From NCBI RefSeq assembly GCF_009758255.1, contig NZ_WSEN01000010.1, positions 124,001 through 188,000 of the forward strand: a stretch of DNA of 64,000 nucleotides. Direction: 5' to 3'. Source of the stretch: Microbacterium sp. MAH-37 (GTDB lineage: Bacteria; Actinomycetota; Actinomycetes; Actinomycetales; Microbacteriaceae). Under the pieces are notes generated by a model. It saw only the letters and a list, made by a program, of their open reading frames with translations. It did no database searches and was not told where the DNA came from. Numbering within the stretch: the first letter of the stretch is position 1; each line of letters starts with the position of its first letter. Below, piece by piece: positions 35,307 to 42,073 of this stretch. Position numbers and translations under genes: made by a program.

Positions 35307-35396
35307 CGGGTTTCCTTTCGTTCGGGAGCGGCCACGTCGCCGATCCGTGCACGACTATCGCCCGCCAGGAAAGGAGCAATCAATGAGTATTGCGAA

Positions 35397-35490
35397 GATT
35401 CCTCCCTTCAATGTTCTGCATCCGCCTCCACAATCCCCGAACAAGGCAGAGGAATCGCAACCAAACAGATGAATCCCTCTTTATTCCTCT
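35397..35490. promoter_or_regulatory. GATTCCTC/GAGGAATC half-sites between importer and hybrid regulator
   Basis: GATTCCTC (35397-35404), GAGGAATC (35449-35456) and ATTCCTCT (35483-35490) occur in the 229-bp divergent gap, each close to a TTGCGA or its complement. They match the arm of the 26-bp palindrome at 42004-42029. Two of them form an inverted pair 44 bp apart. This suggests that the GntR/LacI hybrid encoded here controls its own gene, the importer operon and the lyase/sulfatase pair. Confidence 0.55.
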
Positions 35491-35535
35491 CTTTTGCGAC
35501 AGGAGAATGAGAGAACTGCCACGAGAGGAGGCGCC

Positions 35536-36654
35536 ATGACCGATCGACGAGGATCCGTGGTGCGCGATGCCGATGCCAAGGCGCTGAAGTTCGAGGTGCT
35601 CGCCGACCAGCTGCGGCGCGGCATCCTCGCCGGCACCTGGACCGCCGGCGAGAAGCTGCCGACCGAGCAGCAGCTCGCGACGGAGACCGGCCTCTCCCTC
35701 ACCACCGTCCGCCGGGCGTTCGACGAACTCGTCGCCGAGCGCATCGTGGTGCGCCGTCAGGGCGCAGGCAGTTTCGTGGCGCACATCCGCCCTCGCGACG
35801 AGAAGGCTCGCAGGCGAATCGGCGTGCTGCTCCCCGACACCCAGCTGTACTACCCGCGCGTGCTTCAGGGCATCGACGAGTCGTTGTCCGCCGCGGGCGC
35901 GACGCTGCAGTTGTCGACCTACCGCTACGACCGCGAACGGGAGGCCCCCGCGATCGCCTCGCTGCTGGACGGCGGCATCGACGGCCTGCTGATCGCCCCG
36001 ACGCTCACCGGCATCGAGGACCCCGCCGCCCGAGCGCGAGAGCTCATGGAACTCCCGGTTCCCGTCGTGCTGGTGGAGCGCAGCCTGCCTGATCTCGGCC
36101 CTGCAGACACCACCGAGCACGTCTGCTCGGATCATCGCGGCGGAGCCTACGACGCCGTGCGGCATCTCGCAGCCCTCGGCCACACCCGCATCGCTCTCCT
36201 CACTCGCGAGCGCACTCCGACCGAGGCGGGCGTCGTCCGCGGGTACCGGCACGCCGTGGCCGATCTCGGCCTGGCCGGCTCACTGGAGTTCGCGCAGTCC
36301 AAGGCCGATTGGGTGGCCGACTCGGCGCAGTCGGCCTACCGGCGCATCCGGGACTTCGAGGCCACGGCGGCACTCGTGTTCGGCGACCGCGAGGCGACCC
36401 TGCTCGAAGGCGCCATCCGACGCGACGGCCTGAGGGTGCCCGAGGACATCGCGCTCGTCTCGTACGACGACGAGGTGGCCGACCTGGCGGAGGTGCCGCT
36501 GACCGCGGTCGCCCCGCCGAAGTACCGCATCGGACGGATGGCGGCCGATGTGCTGCTGCGTCGGCTCATCGAGGGCGACGACTGTCCCCTGCATCAGATC
36601 AGGCTCCGGCCCAGGATCGTGATCCGTCGTTCCTGCGGCGCGCGCGAGTCCTGA
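35536..36654 (+). CDS. Hybrid regulator: GntR-type HTH fused to LacI-type sugar sensor
   Basis: 372 residues from ATG 35536 (AGAGGAGG upstream). Residues 15-85 are a GntR winged helix (LADQLRRGILAGTWTAGEKLPTEQQLATETGLSLTTVRRAFDELVAERIVVRRQGAGSFV). From about 97 the protein is a LacI-type sensor (RRIGVLLPDTQLYYPRVLQGI, SDHRGGAYDAVRHLAALGHTRIALL, LVSYDDEVADLAEVPLTAVAPPK). This GntR-sensor architecture resembles AraR of Bacillus. It sits between the importer operon and the oxidoreductase/sulfatase genes and probably senses an imported oligosaccharide of the locus. Confidence 0.92.
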   Translation: MTDRRGSVVRDADAKALKFEVLADQLRRGILAGTWTAGEKLPTEQQLATETGLSLTTVRRAFDELVAERIVVRRQGAGSFVAHIRPRDEKARRRIGVLLPDTQLYYPRVLQGIDESLSAAGATLQLSTYRYDREREAPAIASLLDGGIDGLLIAPTLTGIEDPAARARELMELPVPVVLVERSLPDLGPADTTEHVCSDHRGGAYDAVRHLAALGHTRIALLTRERTPTEAGVVRGYRHAVADLGLAGSLEFAQSKADWVADSAQSAYRRIRDFEATAALVFGDREATLLEGAIRRDGLRVPEDIALVSYDDEVADLAEVPLTAVAPPKYRIGRMAADVLLRRLIEGDDCPLHQIRLRPRIVIRRSCGARES

Positions 36655-36680
36655 GTGCGAGCCACGGAACAAGGAGAAGT

Positions 36681-37670
36681 ATGCGCATCGGTCTGATCGG
36701 AGCCGGGGCGGTCGCGCCGTTCCACGTGCGCGCGGCGGCCGTCCTCGCCGGGGCGGAGCTCACCGCGGTCTGCGACATCGACGAATCGGCGGCTCGGCGG
36801 GCCGCCGACGTCTCCCCCGGGGCGAGGGTGTTCACCGAGCATCGGCGGATGCTCGAGGCGGATGTCGTGGACGCGGTGATCGTGAACACCCCGCATGCGC
36901 TGCACGTTCCGATCTCCGTCGAGGCGGCCGAGGCCGGCAAGCACGTGCTGGTCGAGAAGCCGATGGCCACGTCGGTGGCGGACTGCGACCGCATCGCCGA
37001 GGCCTGCGCGAGCGCAGGAGTCTCTCTGACGGTGGGCCACATCCAGCACTTCCTGCCCGACAAGACCGCCGCGCACGCCCTCATCGCGTCCGGCGAACTC
37101 GGCGCCGTGCAGCTGATCCGTGACAATCGCAGCACCGACTACCGGCCGGGCATGCGCTCCCCGTGGTTCTTCTCCCGCGAGGTGGCGGGCGGCGGAGCGC
37201 TGTTCAACATCGGCGCCCACTGCCTCGACCGCTCCCTCTGGTTCGGCGGAGCACCCGCGGCCGAGATCTCGGCCTCCGTCGCGAACCGCTTCGGCTCCCC
37301 GGTGGAGACCGACGGCGTCCTGCGGCTGCGACTCGAGAACGGGGTCGGCGTCGCGATCGCCGTGGTGAGCGACCCTCCGACGCGCAGCGACAGTCTGACG
37401 GTGGTCTGCGAGGGCGGCGTCGTCGAGGCCGACCCCCGCTCGGGCACCACCGTGCGGGTCGACGGGCGTACGCGTGTGCTGCACGAGCCGACCGATCACG
37501 ACATCCAGACCGGATTCACCGCCCAGCTGGCAGACTTCCTGCAGGTCGTCGGCGGCGGGACGCCGGCGGTGCCCCTGGAGCACGCGCGGCACGTCGTCGA
37601 GCTGATCCTCGCGAGCTACCGTTCTGCGGAGACCGGTACCGCGAGCCTGCTCGGATCGGTGCCGGCGTGA
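36681..37670 (+). CDS. Gfo/Idh/MocA-family NAD(P)-dependent oxidoreductase
   Basis: 329 residues from ATG 36681 (AAGGAGA upstream). The Rossmann start MRIGLIGAGAVAPFHVRAA, the catalytic-lysine motif HVLVEKPMATS near 92-102 and the C-terminal beta-sheet domain (GGGALFNIGAHCLD) mark the family. Members oxidise, reduce or epimerise sugars, inositols and uronic-acid derivatives. It lies 26 bp after the hybrid regulator and overlaps the next sulfatase by 4 bp (GTGA), so it belongs to the same sulfated-sugar pathway. The precise reaction is not predictable. Confidence 0.92.
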   Translation: MRIGLIGAGAVAPFHVRAAAVLAGAELTAVCDIDESAARRAADVSPGARVFTEHRRMLEADVVDAVIVNTPHALHVPISVEAAEAGKHVLVEKPMATSVADCDRIAEACASAGVSLTVGHIQHFLPDKTAAHALIASGELGAVQLIRDNRSTDYRPGMRSPWFFSREVAGGGALFNIGAHCLDRSLWFGGAPAAEISASVANRFGSPVETDGVLRLRLENGVGVAIAVVSDPPTRSDSLTVVCEGGVVEADPRSGTTVRVDGRTRVLHEPTDHDIQTGFTAQLADFLQVVGGGTPAVPLEHARHVVELILASYRSAETGTASLLGSVPA

Positions 37671-39097
37671 GCGATCACCCGAACATCCTCGTCTTCCTCA
37701 GTGACGACCAGGGCCCGTGGGCACTCGGCGCCGCCGGCAACGCGGAGATCCGCACGCCCGTCCTCGACGCGCTCGCCCTCAGCGGCACGCGGCTGGACAG
37801 GTTCTTCTGCGCTTCGCCCGTGTGCTCCCCCGCCAGGGCGAGTCTGCTCACGGGCCGCATCCCCTCCACCCACGGGGTGCACGACTACCTCGACGGTCCG
37901 AACACCGGTCCGGACAGCGTCGACCTCCTCGCCGGGCAGCCGACGTACACGGATGCGTTGGCGGATGCCGGGTACCGGCTCGGCCTCTCCGGCAAATGGC
38001 ACCTCGGTGCGAGCGACGCGCCGCGGCGCGGATTCGTGCACTGGTACGCGCTCGAGGGCGGTGGCAGTCCGTACCACGACGCCCCGATGCTGCGCGGGGC
38101 CGAGCCGGAGGTCGCCACCGGCTATCTCACCGATGCGATCGCCGATGACGCGATCTCGTTCCTCGACGAGGAGGCGGGACAGGACGCCCCGTTCTTCCTG
38201 GCAGTGAACTTCACCGCCCCGCACAAGCCCTTCGCCGGGCAGCATCCAGACGAGTTCACCGAGCTGTACCGCGACTGCGCATTCGAGAGCTGTCCTCAGG
38301 AGGAGCCGCATGCCTGGCTGCAGACGCTCGGCGGCGGCCCGATCGGCGGCGAGCCGGACGCCCGCGAGGCGTTGATCGGCTATTTCGCCGCGGTCACGGC
38401 GATGGATGCGGCGATCGGACGTGTTCTCGACCGGCTGCGCGCGCACGGCCTGGAGCAGGACACGATCGTCGTCTTCCTCAGCGACAACGGCTTCAACTGC
38501 GGCCAGCACGGCATCTGGGGCAAGGGCAACGGCACCTTCCCGATGAACATGTACGACGAGTCGGTCATGGTGCCGTTCATCGTCTCCGCCCCGGGGCGTG
38601 TGGCACAGGGGCGGGTCGTGCACGATCTCCTCAGCGCCTACGACTTCCCGGCGACCCTGCTGGAGCTCGCCGGGATCGACCGGGCCGCGTTCGAGGAGGG
38701 CCCCGGCCGAAGCTTCGCGCCCCTGCTCACGGACTCTCCGGCCGGGGAATCCGACGAGGATCGCGCGGTCGTGGTGCACAGCGAGTACGGTCCTGTGCGG
38801 ATGATCCGCACGACGTGCCGCAAGTACGTGCATCGCTTCCCCTACGGTCCGCATGAGTTCTACGATCTCGAGACGGATCCCGGCGAGCGCACGAATCTCA
38901 TCGACGCCCCGGCGCGCGCCGGCGAGGTGGCCGAGCTGCGGCAGCGGATGCACGGCTGGTTCGCGGAGCACGCCACGCGGCAGGCCGATGGCGCCGCGCT
39001 GCCGGTCTGGGGCGCAGGACAGCGGACACCGCTGGGCGACGACCCCGTGGGTGCCTTCGCCCCGCCGGGGTGGGACGGCGCCCTCGCCGGCGCGTGA
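37667..39097 (+). CDS. Sulfatase (formylglycine type)
   Basis: 476 residues from GTG 37667, overlapping the oxidoreductase stop by 4 bp. Sulfatase hallmarks are NILVFLSDDQGPWALG at 6-21, the formylglycine motif CSPARASLLTGR with Cys53, LSGKWHLG, and VFLSDNGFNCGQHG for the metal site. The length and the MNMYDESVMVPFIV segment resemble the GAG/heparan-type S1 sulfatases, but subfamily assignment needs a search. There is no signal peptide, so it is cytosolic. It follows the oxidoreductase and precedes a third sulfatase. Confidence 0.94.
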   Translation: MSDHPNILVFLSDDQGPWALGAAGNAEIRTPVLDALALSGTRLDRFFCASPVCSPARASLLTGRIPSTHGVHDYLDGPNTGPDSVDLLAGQPTYTDALADAGYRLGLSGKWHLGASDAPRRGFVHWYALEGGGSPYHDAPMLRGAEPEVATGYLTDAIADDAISFLDEEAGQDAPFFLAVNFTAPHKPFAGQHPDEFTELYRDCAFESCPQEEPHAWLQTLGGGPIGGEPDAREALIGYFAAVTAMDAAIGRVLDRLRAHGLEQDTIVVFLSDNGFNCGQHGIWGKGNGTFPMNMYDESVMVPFIVSAPGRVAQGRVVHDLLSAYDFPATLLELAGIDRAAFEEGPGRSFAPLLTDSPAGESDEDRAVVVHSEYGPVRMIRTTCRKYVHRFPYGPHEFYDLETDPGERTNLIDAPARAGEVAELRQRMHGWFAEHATRQADGAALPVWGAGQRTPLGDDPVGAFAPPGWDGALAGA

Positions 39098-39105
39098 ACG
39101 CCCCG

Positions 39106-39159
39106 GATGGGAGCAGAACTCGGCGCCGACGCCGATCGGAACCGCGTCCGGCTCCCATC
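39106..39159. other. Inverted repeat between two sulfatase genes
   Basis: GATGGGAGC (39106-39114) pairs with GCTCCCATC (39151-39159) across 36 nt that are themselves GC-rich. It may be a weak terminator or processing hairpin in the 118-bp gap; the following sulfatase may have its own promoter. No clear -35/-10 pair was seen. Confidence 0.3.
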
Positions 39160-39215
39160 GGCCGACCGCCGGCCGGTCCTACGCTGAACAGAAGCACCCG
39201 CACCCAGGAGGCCCC

Positions 39216-40592
39216 GTGACCCGCCCGAACATCCTGCTGATCGTCTCGGACGACCACGGCTACGCCGACCGCTCCGCGCACGACACTCCCGGTGTGAAGA
39301 CGCCGGTGCTCGACCGGCTCGCTGCGGAGGGTGCCACCTGCACCGACGCCTATGTCACCGCGCCGATCTGCTCACCGTCGCGCGCGGGCATGATCACCGG
39401 GCAGTACCAGCAGCGCTGGGGCGGACTGTGGTTCGACTCCGCGCACATCGGCACCGCTCAGACGATCGCCGAGACGCTGCGCACGGCGGGCTATGTCACC
39501 GGATACTTCGGCAAGGTGCACTACGGCGACGAGACCTCCGCCGACCGCGGCGCTCCGCCGCATCACGGCTTCGAGAAGTCCTTCTACGGTCTGGCCGGAC
39601 AGTCGATGGGGCGCCTGCACTACCGGCACCACTCCGCGTCGGCGGTCGAGGAGTACGGCGAGGCCGCGGGCCCGATGGGCGTTCAGCCGTTCTGGTCAGG
39701 AGAGGAACCCGCCGAGTTCGACGGCTTCACCACGGACGAGATCGCCGATCGCGCGATCGACTTCATCGGCGGTGCCGGTGACGAGCCGTACTTCGCGATG
39801 GTCGCGTTCAACGCCGTGCACAACTTCTGCTGGCAGCTGCCGGACGAGGAGCTGGCCGCCCGGGGTCTGCAGGGTTTCGAGGACTGGCATCCCGGGGCAT
39901 CCGAGTATCTCGACTGGTACGACGGCGCGATCAGTCCGAACCTGCCGGACGGACGCGCCTACTACCTGGCCCAACTCGAACTGATGGACCGCGCGATCGG
40001 TCGACTGCTCGCGGCTGTCGAGGGCCAGGACACAATGGTCGTCTACCTCACCGACAACGGCGGATCGCAGTGCAACTACGGCGACAACGGCGACCTGCGC
40101 GGCACGAAGTACACGCTCTGGGAGGGCGGCATCCGCGTGCCGTTCCTGGTGCGGTGGCCCGGCGTCACCACGGCCGGCTCGGTGGTCTCGGATCCCGTCA
40201 GCGCGCTCGACCTCGCGGCGACGTTCGCCGCGGCGGCCGGGACCGAGCACGTCGGCGACGGGATCGATCTGCGGCGGCCCCTCGCGGACGCCGCGGGCGA
40301 CGCCGACCGTGAACTGCGCTCTGCTCGTGAACTGCATTGGGACTGCGGATGGCAGTGGGCTGTGCGCCGCGGCGACTGGAAGCTGCTCTCGGTGTCGGGC
40401 GACGACCCCACGGCGCGGTACGTGGCCCGGACCGAGCACACCGAGACTGGGAACGGCCTGTTCCTCACCGATCTCACCGCCGACCGCGGCGAGGCGAGCA
40501 ACCTCGCGGATGCCAGACCAGACCTCGTCCGCGAGCTGGCCGAAGCGCATGAGCGCTGGCGCGCCGAGGTCGGACTGCCGGCGCGGGACTGA
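39216..40592 (+). CDS. Sulfatase (formylglycine type)
   Basis: 458 residues from GTG 39216, with CAGGAGG 4 nt upstream. Hallmarks are NILLIVSDDHGYADRS at 5-20, the activation motif CSPSRAGMITGQ with Cys52, GYFGKVHYG and VYLTDNGGSQCNYGDNGDLRG. KYTLWEGGIRVPFLVRWPG is typical of arylsulfatase A-like S1 enzymes acting on sulfated sugars. There is no signal peptide. It lies 118 bp after the second sulfatase and is convergent with the fourth (12 bp between stops). With three other sulfatases of different sequence, it implies a substrate sulfated at several positions. Confidence 0.94.
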   Translation: MTRPNILLIVSDDHGYADRSAHDTPGVKTPVLDRLAAEGATCTDAYVTAPICSPSRAGMITGQYQQRWGGLWFDSAHIGTAQTIAETLRTAGYVTGYFGKVHYGDETSADRGAPPHHGFEKSFYGLAGQSMGRLHYRHHSASAVEEYGEAAGPMGVQPFWSGEEPAEFDGFTTDEIADRAIDFIGGAGDEPYFAMVAFNAVHNFCWQLPDEELAARGLQGFEDWHPGASEYLDWYDGAISPNLPDGRAYYLAQLELMDRAIGRLLAAVEGQDTMVVYLTDNGGSQCNYGDNGDLRGTKYTLWEGGIRVPFLVRWPGVTTAGSVVSDPVSALDLAATFAAAAGTEHVGDGIDLRRPLADAAGDADRELRSARELHWDCGWQWAVRRGDWKLLSVSGDDPTARYVARTEHTETGNGLFLTDLTADRGEASNLADARPDLVRELAEAHERWRAEVGLPARD

Positions 40593-40604
40593 TCAGGTCG
40601 CCAG

Positions 40605-41978
40605 TCAGTCCCCGTACATCGCGGCGAGCGCGGCCCGGCCGGCCCAGGCATCGCCGCCGGCGGCCAGTTCGGCGAGCAGCGCCCTGGCCAGGTCCGCCGC
40701 CGCTGGGGCATCCGCGCTGCTGCGCATCTCGTAGGGATCCGCGACGAGGTCGAAGAACTCGACCGCGAGTCCGCGCTCGGGATGCCACGTGGCGATGAGT
40801 TTGCCGTCCGGGCCGCGCAGACCGCGCGCGCTGGACGGATCGCTGCGCGAGGCGTACCGGTAGTAGACGGCGGCTGCCGCCCCGCCGTCGACCTCCCCGC
40901 GCACGTGCGGCGAGCGATCCCTCCCGGGGAAGGCCCTGGCATCCGCACCGGCCAGTCCGAGGATCGTCGGGGCGAAGTCCAGCGAGGAGATCGTCGCGTG
41001 GCAGACGCCGGGCGGCACGATTCCCGGTGCATGCACGATCAACGGCAGCCGCACCGACTCCTCGTGGGCGACGTTCTTGTAGAGCAGACCGTGACTGCCC
41101 AGCTGCATACCGTGATCCGCGGTGAACAGCAGCACCGTGGGCCGGCCGGATGCCTCGACCGCGTCGGCCAGTCGTCCGATCTGCTCATCGACCCCGGTGA
41201 TCGCGGCGAAATAGTCACGGGCGATCACCGCCGCCTCATCGGCGATCGCGGTTCCGTGCGGCACGTTCGGGCGCACCAGCAGCGCTTCCGCGGTGCGCCC
41301 CGCGTACAGCCGGCGGTAGCGCTCCGGCACCTGGTCGAACGGCTGATGCGGCGGGTTCAGCGACACCATGAGTGCAGAGGGCTCCTCGCCTTGCGACGCG
41401 AGGAACTCGAGCGCGACATCGACCTCGTGTTCCGCTGACCAGGCGTCCACGTCGATCCGCGCCTCGCGCCCGGCATCCGCCGTCCAGTAGTGCGGCGCGA
41501 GGTGCCGGTCGGCGGCGCCGTAGGAGTACCAGAAGTCGAAGCCGAACCGTCGTTCCGGAGGCGACCACGCGTCCCAGACCTTCCCGTCGTCTCGGCGCCC
41601 CTCCCCGAATCGCTCGTCGTCAGGCGCCGGCGGCTCGAGATGCCACTTGCCGATGTAACCGGTGCGATAGCCGGCATCCCGCAACACGCTCGCCCAGGTG
41701 GGCAGCCCGTCACGCAGGCCCACGCCGTCCTCCGCCGACTCGGAGTGCACGTTGAGGGTGACGCCGTTCTGCTCCGGGCGCAAGCCGGTGAGGAACATCG
41801 CCCGATGCGGGCTGCACACCGGATAAGAGCTGACCGCCTGGCTCATCACGCAGCCCGCGGCAGCGAGGCGGTCCAGGTGAGGGGTCGCGACCGGGTCACC
41901 GCCAGGCTCGATCGCCGCGGCGCGGAACTGGTCGGCCATCACGACCAGGATGTTCGGTCTCGCATCGGGTTCGTTCAT
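40605..41978 (-). CDS. Sulfatase (formylglycine type), divergent from the lyase
   Basis: 457 residues. Core motifs are NILVVMADQFRAAAI at 9-23, CSPHRAMFLTGLRPEQNGV with Cys55, YIGKWHLEPP and LFTADHGMQLGSHGLLYKN. The activation motif reads C-S-P-H-R rather than the usual C-x-P-S/A-R; His at that position occurs in some S1 sulfatases and keeps the essential Cys, Pro and Arg. There is no signal peptide and no clear Shine-Dalgarno sequence. It is divergent from the family 8 lyase, and the 26-bp palindrome lies between the two, so they are very likely co-regulated. Confidence 0.93.
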   Translation of the reverse strand: MNEPDARPNILVVMADQFRAAAIEPGGDPVATPHLDRLAAAGCVMSQAVSSYPVCSPHRAMFLTGLRPEQNGVTLNVHSESAEDGVGLRDGLPTWASVLRDAGYRTGYIGKWHLEPPAPDDERFGEGRRDDGKVWDAWSPPERRFGFDFWYSYGAADRHLAPHYWTADAGREARIDVDAWSAEHEVDVALEFLASQGEEPSALMVSLNPPHQPFDQVPERYRRLYAGRTAEALLVRPNVPHGTAIADEAAVIARDYFAAITGVDEQIGRLADAVEASGRPTVLLFTADHGMQLGSHGLLYKNVAHEESVRLPLIVHAPGIVPPGVCHATISSLDFAPTILGLAGADARAFPGRDRSPHVRGEVDGGAAAAVYYRYASRSDPSSARGLRGPDGKLIATWHPERGLAVEFFDLVADPYEMRSSADAPAAADLARALLAELAAGGDAWAGRAALAAMYGD

Positions 41979-42003
41979 CGCTGCCAGTCAACGGGCCGGG
42001 AAC

Positions 42004-42047
42004 ACGAGGAATCAACATTGATTCCTCGTCTCTCCTCCTTCTAGCGT
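42004..42047. promoter_or_regulatory. 26-bp palindromic operator and lyase promoter
   Basis: An 11-bp arm ACGAGGAATCA (42004-42014), a 4-bp centre ACAT and the exact complement (42019-42029) form a perfect palindrome. A plus-strand promoter, TTGATT (42018-42023)-N18-TAGCGT (42042-42047), begins inside the right arm, so a bound protein would block it. The same words recur as half-sites at 35397-35490. Confidence 0.65.
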
Positions 42048-42073
42048 CGCTGGCATCGACCGAAGGAGATCGT

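Noticed and set aside
40605..41978. Fourth sulfatase as a non-sulfatase (phosphonate or phosphodiester hydrolase) because of C-S-P-H-R
   Set aside because: Cys, Pro and Arg of the activation motif and both metal-site strands are retained; genomic context also favours a sulfatase.
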